Of a stretch of 64,000 nt of DNA, positions 8,275 to 17,605 are shown piece after piece. The DNA comes from Streptomyces asiaticus (lineage in GTDB: Bacteria; Actinomycetota; Actinomycetes; Streptomycetales; Streptomycetaceae): NCBI RefSeq assembly GCF_018138715.1, contig NZ_JAGSHX010000006.1, forward strand, positions 1,426,001 through 1,490,000. The letters are read 5' to 3'. The notes beneath the pieces were generated by a model. That model had not been told where the DNA came from. It saw only the letters and a list, made by a program, of their open reading frames with translations, and searched no databases. Every line of letters starts with the position of its first letter. Position 1 is the first letter of the stretch. The position numbers were made by a program, and so were the translations under genes.

Positions 8275-8480
8275 TCACCTGGGCTCTCGGGCGCCCGTCT
8301 TCCGGTCGCCGAGCATCAGGCGGGCGTGACCGAGGAGTTCAGCGCCCATCTGAAGCTGAACCGCTTCCATCTCGTCAGCCAGTTTCGGCTGGTAGCCCTC
8401 ACTGTCCGCATCCGAGACCAGATAGCACCCAAGCTGGTTGTACTGGCTCAGCCCAGTTCGGGCAAAGCTGCGGCCGAGGG
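8275..8480 (-). pseudogene. C-terminal remnant of a small actinobacterial protein (uncertain)
   Basis: On the minus strand a stretch reading LGCYLVSDADSEGYQPKLAD, then EMEAVQLQMGAELLGHARLML, ends at a stop at 8275. The composition looks protein-like and resembles small Streptomyces proteins found beside XRE/DUF397 genes. Upstream, the frame runs into the antisense of another remnant at about 8480, so no start or N-terminal domain is left. I regard it as the end of a broken gene; I cannot name the family with certainty. Confidence 0.35.
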
Positions 8481-8487
8481 CCATACC

Positions 8488-8676
8488 TACACCGACGCCG
8501 AGGCGGCCGAGTGGACCGCGCTGGACCCGCTCTTCGGCTACAGCCGCCATCCGCACCGAGGCGCCGGTCCGCCATGCCGGACCGGCGCCTCGGTGATCTC
8601 GGTGGACGGCGACGGCGCGGTGCGCCGCCGCCGTTTCATCCCTACGGAACTGGGCAGTCTCCAGAACGGGTCGTAG
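8488..8676 (+). pseudogene. C-terminal remnant of a radical SAM protein
   Basis: The plus-strand frame from about 8488 to a stop at 8676 reads TDAEAAEWTALDPLFGY, SRHPHRGAGPPCRTG, ASVISVDGDGAVRRRRFIPTELGSL. The order Cys-x2-Gly, VDGDGAVRR, then a short FIPTELGSL motif resembles the C-terminal region of STM4011-like radical SAM proteins, where a Cys usually follows VRR; here it is Arg. No CxxxCxxC domain or start codon precedes it. It abuts the minus-strand remnant at about 8480, so the site looks like a deletion junction joining two broken genes. Confidence 0.4.
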
Positions 8677-8822
8677 CGCGTACGACGTGTTCGCGGGCGG
8701 TGTGCTGGAACGCGCCCCGGCGCCGCCCCCGCCGGTCGCTTCGTGGTCGGTCGGTCACACTGTTTCCCCCTCGATCCCCCTGGTCACGATGAGCGTCACA
8801 GGCCCGGACGTCACACCGGACG

Positions 8823-9074
8823 TCACAGGAACAGAAAGTCCGCCTCCCCGGCCTTCGCGCTCTGGATGAAGCGTTTCATCTCCAGATGCGTGTAGATCAG
8901 GGCCGGTCCGTCCGGGTCGGTCGACTGGCGCAGCGCCACCCGTCCGTCCGTCAGTCTCATGGCCTCGACGCAGCTTCCCCCATTGCCACCGCTCCATGGC
9001 TTGTGCCAGCCCTCGTTGCCGAGTTCCCTTGCCGGCATGCCGCTGTAGACGCGGTTCCCGCATATGCGATCCAT
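8823..9074 (-). CDS. DUF397 domain protein
   Basis: An 83-residue soluble protein with the DUF397 pattern: a Trp-containing start (GWHKPWSGGNGGSCVEA), a middle VALRQSTDPDGPALIYT, then a helix (HLEMKRFIQSAKAGE) and a short acidic end. DUF397 proteins are the small partners of XRE-DUF5753 regulators in Streptomyces (the whiJ/abaA-like type); their mode of action is not settled. The ATG at 9074 is 3 bp past the stop of the XRE gene, so the two are one operon. Confidence 0.9.
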   Translation of the reverse strand: MDRICGNRVYSGMPARELGNEGWHKPWSGGNGGSCVEAMRLTDGRVALRQSTDPDGPALIYTHLEMKRFIQSAKAGEADFLFL

Positions 9075-9077
9075 CGT

Positions 9078-9944
9078 TCAGATCTCCTTGCGAATGCGAC
9101 TCAGAATCGCCTGAGTCGTCTGTGCAGGCGCGGCCTGCGCGCACATCCGGTCCAGGGCCTCCAGGAACGCCGATACATCATCGCGCTGGTCGAAGTAGGA
9201 GCCGCTGACGAGCGTCTCCGTGTACGCGATATCGGGGAGCTCCGGGATCGGGAACCGGAAGATATGGAAGGGGCCGTACATCGCCGGGTGCGGACCGGCG
9301 TCGAACGGCATGACCTGCAAGCGGATATGAGGCGCCTCGGCCTCCTCGATGAGCCTCGCGATCTGGGCACGCATGGTCTCGGCGCCGCCGATGGGGCGGC
9401 GCACCACCGTCTCGTCCATGACCACCCACAGCATCGGCGGGTTGTCCCGGGTGAGCAGCGCCTGGCGCTCCATGCGGAGGGCTACGTTGCGCTCGATCTC
9501 CGATTCGGGCGCATGCGGCATGCCCGCGCGGAGCACCGCGCGGGCGTAGTCCTCGGTCTGGAGCAGCCCTGGGATGTAGTGCGGCTCGTAGGCCCGGATC
9601 AGATTGGCCTCGACCTCCAGGCTGACGAAGGTGTTGAACCACTCCGGCAGGACGTCGCGGAACCGGTGCCACCAGCCGGCCTTGTTGGCCTCGCGCGCGA
9701 GGGAGAGGAACCCCTCGACCTCCTCGGGGTCGGTGACGCCGTACGTCCGCAGCAGCTTCTCGACGTACGGGAGCTTCAGGCCGACCTCGGCCTTCTCCAT
9801 CCGCCGGATCGTGGCATGGGTGACGTCCAGGGCGCGCCCGGCCTGTTCGAATGACAGCCCGGCCTTCTCCCGAAGGTCCTGGAGCCGTTTTCCGAGCACG
9901 ACTCGCAGGACGGTCGGGGCTCCGCCCGCCCGCGCATCCGCCAC
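9078..9944 (-). CDS. XRE-family regulator with DUF5753 domain (WhiJ-like)
   Basis: A 288-residue regulator. Residues about 15-70 form an XRE helix-turn-helix (LGKRLQDLREKAGLSFEQAG, then VTHATIRRMEKAEVGLKLPYVEKLL). Residues about 95-280 are the DUF5753 domain, marked by YEPHYIPGLLQTEDYARAVLRAG, the ERNVALRMERQALL helix and the final YFDQRDDVSAFLEALDRMCAQA. The start is GTG at 9944, preceded by GGAGGGGGACGGTA. It forms a bicistron with the DUF397 gene and is divergent from an HATPase gene, the canonical whiJ-type arrangement linked to development and antibiotic production in Streptomyces. A 15-bp AT-rich palindrome in the divergent region (10023-10037) is a candidate operator. Confidence 0.93.
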   Translation of the reverse strand: MADARAGGAPTVLRVVLGKRLQDLREKAGLSFEQAGRALDVTHATIRRMEKAEVGLKLPYVEKLLRTYGVTDPEEVEGFLSLAREANKAGWWHRFRDVLPEWFNTFVSLEVEANLIRAYEPHYIPGLLQTEDYARAVLRAGMPHAPESEIERNVALRMERQALLTRDNPPMLWVVMDETVVRRPIGGAETMRAQIARLIEEAEAPHIRLQVMPFDAGPHPAMYGPFHIFRFPIPELPDIAYTETLVSGSYFDQRDDVSAFLEALDRMCAQAAPAQTTQAILSRIRKEI

Positions 9945-10022
9945 TACCGTCCCCCTCCAAGTACCTTCACGACACAGCAGTCTGGCATGGGCTCAGCATT
10001 CCGAACAGCCTGCGCTTGCGAT

Positions 10023-10037
10023 TCTGTAATTTACAGA
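10023..10037. promoter_or_regulatory. AT-rich palindrome between XRE and HATPase genes
   Basis: TCTGTAATTTACAGA is a perfect 7-1-7 palindrome and unusually AT-rich for this DNA. It lies 79 bp upstream of the XRE start and about 23 bp upstream of the chosen HATPase start. Position and symmetry suit an operator for the neighbouring XRE regulator. Confidence 0.55.
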
Positions 10038-10059
10038 TTGAACCTTGCCATACGCGAGT

Positions 10060-10524
10060 GTGACAGAGCATAGTGTCGGCGTGGCTCCTTCCTATGAGGC
10101 TCTCCGGTTAGGGCGCGGCGGCACCGTGGTCGCTCCGCCCCGCCACGACGTGTTTCGTCTGCCGGCGCTGAGCACGTCCGTCGCCGAGGCGAGAAGGCAT
10201 GTCGTGCGGCGGCTGGGCTCATGGGGCATCGACCAGGACACCCGGGACAGCGCGGAGTTGATCGTCTCCGAGCTCTTCACCAACGCGGTGCGTCACACCT
10301 CCAGCGAGGAAGTTCGCTGCTCACTCCAGCTCATAGGCACCCGGCTGCGGCTGGAGGTGGCCGACCAGGGCTGTGCGCGCACGGTGCCCGAGGCCCGGTC
10401 GGTGAGCGCGGACCAGGAGGGCGGCCGCGGGCTGATGCTGGTGGAGGCCATGTCGGAGGCCTGGGGGGTCAGGCCGAACCAGGGCGGCGCGGGCCGCGCC
10501 GTCTGGGCCTACCTGGCGATATAG
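10060..10524 (+). CDS. RsbW-like ATP-binding protein (HATPase_c)
   Basis: A 154-residue single-domain GHKL ATPase of the anti-sigma/serine-kinase type. The N box reads SELFTNAVRHT, the G1-like box EVADQGC, and the G2 region EGGRGLMLVEAMSEAWG. No dimerisation or sensor domain is present. Such proteins commonly accompany XRE-DUF5753/DUF397 pairs in Streptomyces, completing the trio here. The start is uncertain: GTG at 10060 is favoured, with TTG at 10045 and GTG at 10081 as alternatives, and none has a clear Shine-Dalgarno, so it may be leaderless. It is convergent with the SGNH gene across a shared terminator. Confidence 0.85.
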   Translation: MTEHSVGVAPSYEALRLGRGGTVVAPPRHDVFRLPALSTSVAEARRHVVRRLGSWGIDQDTRDSAELIVSELFTNAVRHTSSEEVRCSLQLIGTRLRLEVADQGCARTVPEARSVSADQEGGRGLMLVEAMSEAWGVRPNQGGAGRAVWAYLAI

Positions 10525-10567
10525 CGGCCCAGCGGCGACGACACGACGTACGCGAGCGGTGCCGAGG

Positions 10568-10634
10568 GAATAGGGGCAGCGACAGCGCATCGGGCGGTCA
10601 GCCTCGGGGCGCCAACGGGGGTCTGCCCCTATTC
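10568..10634. terminator. bidirectional terminator-like inverted repeat
   Basis: GAATAGGGGCAG (10568-10579) pairs perfectly with CTGCCCCTATTC (10623-10634); adjacent bases extend the stem imperfectly. It lies in the gap between two convergent genes ending at 10524 and 10663. The 43-base loop is long and there is no T-run, so termination is inferred from position. Confidence 0.45.
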
Positions 10635-10662
10635 CTCCGGGACCGCTTCGGGTCACAGGCCC

Positions 10663-11460
10663 TCAGGGCCGCAGCGGCAGCAGATCGGGCCGCTTGGGTT
10701 CCACATGGTCACCCGACGACTCTCCGCGCAGCCGTCGGCCGATCCAGGGCACCAGATATTCGCGCGCCCAGTGGATGTTGTCCCGGCGCACCTCGGCCGG
10801 GGTGCGCTGCCCCTCCGGGGGCCAGGGCTGATCGGGGTCGGCGGGGACGTCGAGGCCGAGCACCTGACCGGCCCTCAGCGCGACCCGGGTGTGACCGTCC
10901 GGCGACAGATGCAGCCGGTCGGCGTCCCAGGCCCGGCGGTCCTGCACCGAGCGCAGCGACCACAGGTCGAGCACCGGGCAGCCGTGGCGGTCGGCGATCG
11001 CCCGCACATGCGCCGTATACGTGGCGATCTTGCCCCGTAGATGGCGCAGCACCGGCACCCCTCTGGTGTCGAAGCCGGTGCACAGCAGCACCGTGCCCAC
11101 CCGCGCCCGGAGGTCGGCGACGGCGGCCTCATAGCGCTCGGCCACATCGTCGGGGTCGCTGCCGGGGCGCAGGATGTCATTGCCACCCGCGCAGAAGGTG
11201 ACCAGATCGGGGCCGAGTTCGATGGCCCGGGCCACCTGCTCGGCCACTATCTGGTCAAGGAGTCGACCGCGTACGGCCAGATTGGCGTAGCGGAAATCGT
11301 CGTGGGGTCGTTGGTCGGACAGCAGGACGGCGAGCCGGTCGGCCCAGCCGACGAACACCCCGTCAGGACCGGGGTCGCCGACGCCCTCGGTGAAGCTGTC
11401 CCCGACGGCTGCGTAGGACCCGATGGAACCGTTGCTGAATCTCTCCTTATCGTCTGCCAC
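10663..11460 (-). CDS. SGNH/GDSL-type esterase
   Basis: A 265-residue hydrolase with all four SGNH blocks: block I GDSFTEG (catalytic Ser), block II VRGRLLDQI (Gly), block III CAGGNDIL (Asn), block V DRLHLSPDG (Asp and His). No signal peptide is evident, so it is probably cytoplasmic. This matches the large group of actinobacterial SGNH hydrolases of about 260 residues; substrates are esters or acyl groups that cannot be specified. It lies 79 bp upstream of the alpha-galactosidase stop, both on the minus strand, and the C-terminal tail (HVEPKRPDLLPLRP) is basic. Confidence 0.9.
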   Translation of the reverse strand: MADDKERFSNGSIGSYAAVGDSFTEGVGDPGPDGVFVGWADRLAVLLSDQRPHDDFRYANLAVRGRLLDQIVAEQVARAIELGPDLVTFCAGGNDILRPGSDPDDVAERYEAAVADLRARVGTVLLCTGFDTRGVPVLRHLRGKIATYTAHVRAIADRHGCPVLDLWSLRSVQDRRAWDADRLHLSPDGHTRVALRAGQVLGLDVPADPDQPWPPEGQRTPAEVRRDNIHWAREYLVPWIGRRLRGESSGDHVEPKRPDLLPLRP

Positions 11461-11539
11461 GTCGGGACATCATTCACCCGATGGCGTGACTTACGCCACC
11501 GTAACCGGGGCTTGACGTGGGGTGATCTATCCCACCTGG

Positions 11540-13651
11540 TCAGTTTCGGCGAAGGTGGAATACGGCGGCGTCCAGGTCGCCGCTCAGCCCGGTGCGCAAG
11601 CCCCGGTGGGCGAGCACCGCTCCACGGTGCACCTCCCCGGTCTCCAGATCCCGGTAGGTGGCCGCCGGGTCGAGCCCGCGCAGCCGCAGCGGAGGCTGTG
11701 CCCGGCCGTGGTGCTGCGACTGGAGCCAGGCCAGCACCACGGTCTCCTCGCCCCGGACGTACTGCACCGCGCTGAGCCCGTCGCCCTCCGGAGGCCGCAG
11801 CCGGTACAGCTCACCGTGCTGGACGACCGGGCGCACCCGCTTGTAGAGCGCCACCCAGTCGCGGGCCTCGGCGAGTTCGGCCTCGCTCCAGCGGGTCAGA
11901 TCGCCACCCACGCCCAGCACCCCGGCCATCGCGCTGACGAAGCGGAAGCGCAGCGAGCTGACGCGGGCGTTGCCCATGGCGTTGGGGCTGTCGGTGACCC
12001 AGGCGGCCATCACCCGGGCCGGGTGGAGCTGACCGAAGCCGTGCTGGATGGCCAGCCGGTCCAGCGGATCGGTGTTGTCAGAGGTCCACACCTGGTCGGT
12101 GTGGGCCAGGACGCCGAGGTCGATCCGGCCGCCGCCGCCCGAGCAGGACTCGAAGGCGACCCCGGGGTGGGCCGCGCGCAGCCGCTCCAGCAGCTCGTAC
12201 AGCCCGCGTACATGGTCGATCCACAACCGTCGCGGATAGGGGTCGCCGGGCCAGCCGGGGTCCGCGAAGGAGCGGTTGAAGTCCCATTTCACATAGTCGA
12301 TGGGCGCGCCGCTCAGCAGAGTGTCCAGCCGCTCCCACAGATAGGCACGCACCTCGGGTCGGGCGAGGTTGAGCACGAGCTGGTTGCGGAACTCGGTGCG
12401 ACCCCGGCCGGGGTGGTGCTGCACCCAGTCGGGATGGGCACGGTAGAGGTCGCTGTCGGGGTTGACCATCTCCGGCTCGACCCAGATGCCGAACCGCATC
12501 CCGAGCGCGTGCACCTGGTCGGCCAGCGGCTTCAGCCCGTACGGAAAGCGGTCCGGGTTGGGCGTCCAGTCGCCGAGCCCGGCCCGGTCGCTGGTGCGCG
12601 AACCGAACCAGCCGTCGTCCACGACGAACAGCTCGACGCCCATGTCGGCGGCCAGCCGCGCGAGCGAGCCCTGCTGCTCCTCGCTCACCTCGAACTCGGT
12701 GGCCTCCCACGAGTTGTAGAGCACCGGCCGGGACCGGTCGGCGCCGGGGACCACATGCGCGAGCTGCCAGGCGTGCCAGGCGCGGCTCGCGGCCCCGAAG
12801 CCGCCGTCGGTCCACAGCCCCGCGAAGACGGGCGTGGTGAAGGACTCACCGGGCGCGAGGAGCAGCTGGCCCGCGTCGTCGTGGCCGACCCCGCCGACCG
12901 CCTGGACGGCGCCGTCGCTCAGCAGCTGGACGGCGATCCGCCAGGCCCCGGACCAGGCGAGTGCGCAGCTGTGCACCTCGCCGCTCTCCTCGGTGGCCGC
13001 CCCGCCGTCCAGGGCGATCCAGGGCAGATGGTGATGGCTGGTATGGCCTCGGCGGCTGCCGATCACCTTCTCGCCGGGGGTGAGCTCGGTGCGGGCGAGC
13101 CGGCTCTCGGCGGCCCAGCGGCCGTGCAGATGGGACAGCCGCCAGCGGTCGCGCGCCGGGAGCGACCAGGCGGCGGAGTCGGCGCGCAGCAGCTCCACCG
13201 GCTCCTGCCCGGCGGTGCCGGTGTGGGCGAGGGCGGTCCAGCGCTCGATGACATCGCCGTCGTCCCGCATCCGGTAGTGGAGGGTGATGTCGAGGTGGTG
13301 CAGCGGATCGTGGAAGCGCAGCCGCAGCTCCTCACCGGTGCCGGGGTCGAGGACGGTGCCGCCGCCGAAGCGCCACTCGGTGCCGCGTACGCCCCCGGCG
13401 TGGACGGACAGGGCGGGGCGTACAAAGCGCGGACCGCCCTCCACGGGGTACTCCTCGCGCCCGTCAAGCGGTGATTCGAACGGCCAGTCCGGCGGCCCGG
13501 GCTCGGCGGCGAGGGCCTCGGCGTCCTCGACCGCGATCCTCGGCCCCCAGTGGAGATGGAGCAGCTCATCACGGTCGGTGAGGTGCAGGGCGTAGCTGCT
13601 GCGCCGCCCCGAGAGCACCCAGAGCCGACCGCTTCCACCGGTTTCGATCAT
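11540..13651 (-). CDS. GH36-family alpha-galactosidase
   Basis: A 703-residue glycosidase that removes terminal alpha-galactosyl units, probably from raffinose-type sugars or galactomannan fragments. The N-terminal half is the beta-sandwich domain; the TIM barrel begins near VLYNSWEATEFEVSE. Catalytic landmarks are VDDGWFG, the nucleophile in YVKWDFNR, SCSGGGGR, and the acid/base Asp in WTSDNTDPLDR. No signal peptide is seen, so uptake of substrate is implied, yet no sugar transporter is adjacent. The ATG at 13651 is preceded by GGGGAG; the frame extends to 13750 without a ribosome-binding site. It is divergent from the tyrosine phosphatase gene. Confidence 0.93.
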   Translation of the reverse strand: MIETGGSGRLWVLSGRRSSYALHLTDRDELLHLHWGPRIAVEDAEALAAEPGPPDWPFESPLDGREEYPVEGGPRFVRPALSVHAGGVRGTEWRFGGGTVLDPGTGEELRLRFHDPLHHLDITLHYRMRDDGDVIERWTALAHTGTAGQEPVELLRADSAAWSLPARDRWRLSHLHGRWAAESRLARTELTPGEKVIGSRRGHTSHHHLPWIALDGGAATEESGEVHSCALAWSGAWRIAVQLLSDGAVQAVGGVGHDDAGQLLLAPGESFTTPVFAGLWTDGGFGAASRAWHAWQLAHVVPGADRSRPVLYNSWEATEFEVSEEQQGSLARLAADMGVELFVVDDGWFGSRTSDRAGLGDWTPNPDRFPYGLKPLADQVHALGMRFGIWVEPEMVNPDSDLYRAHPDWVQHHPGRGRTEFRNQLVLNLARPEVRAYLWERLDTLLSGAPIDYVKWDFNRSFADPGWPGDPYPRRLWIDHVRGLYELLERLRAAHPGVAFESCSGGGGRIDLGVLAHTDQVWTSDNTDPLDRLAIQHGFGQLHPARVMAAWVTDSPNAMGNARVSSLRFRFVSAMAGVLGVGGDLTRWSEAELAEARDWVALYKRVRPVVQHGELYRLRPPEGDGLSAVQYVRGEETVVLAWLQSQHHGRAQPPLRLRGLDPAATYRDLETGEVHRGAVLAHRGLRTGLSGDLDAAVFHLRRN

Positions 13652-13818
13652 CGCACTCCCCAATTCTCCACAGGTATCAACATGATCGGGGAGGGCGGAC
13701 GGTGCGGCAATGCCCGCACCCTCACGAGACCGATTGCCCGTTGCACGCATGTCGTATGGTCAGCTTCAGCCCGCCTCGTCGACGAGCCGCGTCGGCGGCC
13801 GATGGTGAAGGAGAGCCC

Positions 13819-14643
13819 GTGACGCAGCAGTCGCAGTCGCCGCAGGTCCCCCAGGCCGAAAGCCGATTGGTGGGGGTACGCAATTTCCGTGATCTCGGTG
13901 GACTGCCGGCTGCCGACGGCCGCCGGGTACGGCCCGGAGTACTGTTCCGCAGCGGCCATCTCGCCCATGCCACCGAGGCGGACACGGCCTACCTCGACTC
14001 GCTCGGCCTGCACACCGTCTTCGACTTCCGCAACGCCGCCGACATCAAGCTGGAGGGTCCGGACGTCACGCTCCGCGGGGTCCGCAACGTCAATCTGCCG
14101 CTGTCCGACCCGGCCGACGGCGCCGGGTTCTGGAGGATGGTGCGCGAGGGCGATCTGAAGACCCTGCGCGAGCTGCTCTCCGAGGGCCGGGCCGAGAAGC
14201 GCATGATCGGCTCCTACCGCTCCATCATCACCACCCGGCTCGTCGAACACGGCCGGATCCTCCGCGACATGGCCGAGGACAGCTCACCGGTGCTGATGCA
14301 CTGTTCCGCGGGCAAGGACCGGGCCGGGCTCTCCATCGCGGTGACCCTGCTGGCCCTCGGCGTCGACCAGGAGGCCATCGAGGCCGACTACCTCGAGTCG
14401 GCGGCCACCCACCGGCGCTACAAGATCTGGCGCAAGGGCGCTCCGGGGGACGGCTCCGACCCCATGTCGCCCGAGGTCATGGCGCTGCTGCTGCCGCTGT
14501 TCGACGCGCGCGCCGAATATCTGGCGGCGGCGTTCACGACCATCGAGGAGACCTGGGGCGGCCCCGAGCGCTATCTCGCCGAGGGGCTCGGCCTCTCCCC
14601 CGAACAGCGCGACCGGCTCCGGGAACGGCTGCTCACCGCCTGA
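13819..14643 (+). CDS. tyrosine phosphatase family protein (MptpB/Siw14-like)
   Basis: A 274-residue phosphatase of the Y_phosphatase3 group. It begins with the family's NFRDLGGLPAADGRRVRPG segment and GVLFRSGHL, has DFRNAADI in the middle, and the catalytic P-loop HCSAGKDRAG (Cys nucleophile and Arg). The extra Lys-Asp in the loop is typical of bacterial dual-specificity or phosphoinositide-type members such as mycobacterial PtpB. The GTG at 13819 has AAGGAGAG 5-12 bases upstream; the frame is open to 13702 without a start signal. No partner gene reveals the substrate. Confidence 0.9.
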   Translation: MTQQSQSPQVPQAESRLVGVRNFRDLGGLPAADGRRVRPGVLFRSGHLAHATEADTAYLDSLGLHTVFDFRNAADIKLEGPDVTLRGVRNVNLPLSDPADGAGFWRMVREGDLKTLRELLSEGRAEKRMIGSYRSIITTRLVEHGRILRDMAEDSSPVLMHCSAGKDRAGLSIAVTLLALGVDQEAIEADYLESAATHRRYKIWRKGAPGDGSDPMSPEVMALLLPLFDARAEYLAAAFTTIEETWGGPERYLAEGLGLSPEQRDRLRERLLTA

Positions 14644-14664
14644 CGCGCTTCACGGGCTGGGGAG

Positions 14665-16178
<1,514 letters not shown>

Positions 16179-16195
16179 CCGGGGTCCCCCATCGG

Positions 16196-17605
16196 TCAGC
16201 GGTTGGCCACCGCCTGTTTGACGAGCGCCCGGCCGAAGTCCCAGATCAGACCGCCGCCGTCGTGTGCGTCGTCCATGACCGCTGTGAACGCCTCGACGAA
16301 ACGGTCCACTTCCCGCTCACCGATGATCAGCGGCGGGATCAGCTTAATGACCTCCAGATGGTCGCCGGACACCTGGGTGAGGATGCGATGGCGCCGCAGC
16401 AGCGGGACGACGACCATCTGCGCGAACAGCCCCTTGCGCGCCGCCTGGAGCATCGCCCACCGGCCGCGCAGCCCCAGTGAGCTGGGTCGGCCGAACTCGA
16501 TGCCGATCATCAGCCCCCGGCCGCGGACGTCGTGCAGCAGCTCGTAGCGGTCCACCAGGGCGGCGAGGCGGTCGCGCAGCAGCTCGCCGGTGCGGCGGGC
16601 GTTGGCCACGACCTCCTCGTCCTCCATGACGGCGAGGACGGCGAGCCCGGCCGCCATGGCCTGGGCGTTGGAGCCGAAGCTGGCCGAGTGCACCAGCACC
16701 CGGTCCATCGACGAATAGACCCTTTTGAAGATCCAGTCCTTGCCGAGGGTCGCACCGACCGGCACATAGCCGCCGGAGAGTGCCTTGGCCACGCACACCA
16801 GATCCGGTTCGACGCCGTCCTCGTGCTGGTAGGCGAAGAAGTCCCCGGTGCGGCCGAGGCCGGTCTGCACCTCGTCCGCGATGAGCAGGGCCTTGTGGCG
16901 GTGGAGCAGCTCCTGTGCGGCGCGCAGGAAGCCGGGCGGGGCCTCGTGCACCCCCTTGCCCTGGATGGGCTCCACCACGAACCCCGCCACGTCCCCGCGC
17001 GCCAGCTCCCGCTCCAGCGCCTCGAGGTCGCCCATCTCGATCGGGGTGTCGGGCAGCAGCGGGGCGAACCCCTTGCGGAAGCCGTCCTCGCCGTTGACCG
17101 ACAGCGCGCCGGTGGTCAGCCCGTGGAAGGCGTGGGCGCAGTACAGGACGCGCGGCTTGCGGGTGGCGTAGCGGGCGAACTTCAGGGCGGTCTCGACGGC
17201 CTCGGTGCCGCTGTTGCCGAAGAAGACCCGGTCCAGATGGGGGGCGTGGGTCAGCAGCCGCTCGGCCAGCAGACCGGGCAGCGGCTGGCAGTCGAAGCGG
17301 GTCAGATCGGCCAGGTCGGCGTCCAGGACGTCGTGCAGCGCCTTGCGGACCACGGGGTGGTGGCGGCCCAGGCCCATCACCCCGAAGCCGGCGAGCATAT
17401 CGAGGTAGTCCTGGCCCTCGTCGTCCCAGAAGTACGCGCCCTCGGCCCGCTCGTAGACCTTGTCGAACCCGATGGTGCGCAGCATCCGGGGCAGCTGGTG
17501 GTTGAGGTGCCGGGTGTGCAGGTCGTACCGCTCCGAGGCGCGCTCGGCCAGCAGCTTGCCGAGGTCGAAGCCCGAACGCCGCTGCTGCTGCTCGGCTGCT
17601 GTCAT
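16196..17605 (-). CDS. hpnO: hopanoid aminotransferase, PLP class III (HpnO-like)
   Basis: A 469-residue PLP enzyme of the ornithine/acetylornithine aminotransferase class. The PLP-binding Asp lies in [15 protein letters not shown], and the Schiff-base Lys in [35 protein letters not shown] is the phosphate-binding stretch. In hopanoid operons this enzyme converts the ribosylhopane aldehyde to aminobacteriohopanetriol. Its ATG at 17605 overlaps the dxs stop by 4 bp, so translation is coupled. Identification as HpnO rests mainly on operon position; by sequence alone it would be a class III aminotransferase. Confidence 0.9.
   Translation of the reverse strand: MTAAEQQQRRSGFDLGKLLAERASERYDLHTRHLNHQLPRMLRTIGFDKVYERAEGAYFWDDEGQDYLDMLAGFGVMGLGRHHPVVRKALHDVLDADLADLTRFDCQPLPGLLAERLLTHAPHLDRVFFGNSGTEAVETALKFARYATRKPRVLYCAHAFHGLTTGALSVNGEDGFRKGFAPLLPDTPIEMGDLEALERELARGDVAGFVVEPIQGKGVHEAPPGFLRAAQELLHRHKALLIADEVQTGLGRTGDFFAYQHEDGVEPDLVCVAKALSGGYVPVGATLGKDWIFKRVYSSMDRVLVHSASFGSNAQAMAAGLAVLAVMEDEEVVANARRTGELLRDRLAALVDRYELLHDVRGRGLMIGIEFGRPSSLGLRGRWAMLQAARKGLFAQMVVVPLLRRHRILTQVSGDHLEVIKLIPPLIIGEREVDRFVEAFTAVMDDAHDGGGLIWDFGRALVKQAVANR

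Noticed and set aside
10568..10634. Possible riboswitch or small RNA at the inverted repeat between HATPase and SGNH genes
   Set aside because: Only a simple long-loop stem is visible between convergent genes; a terminator explains it better.
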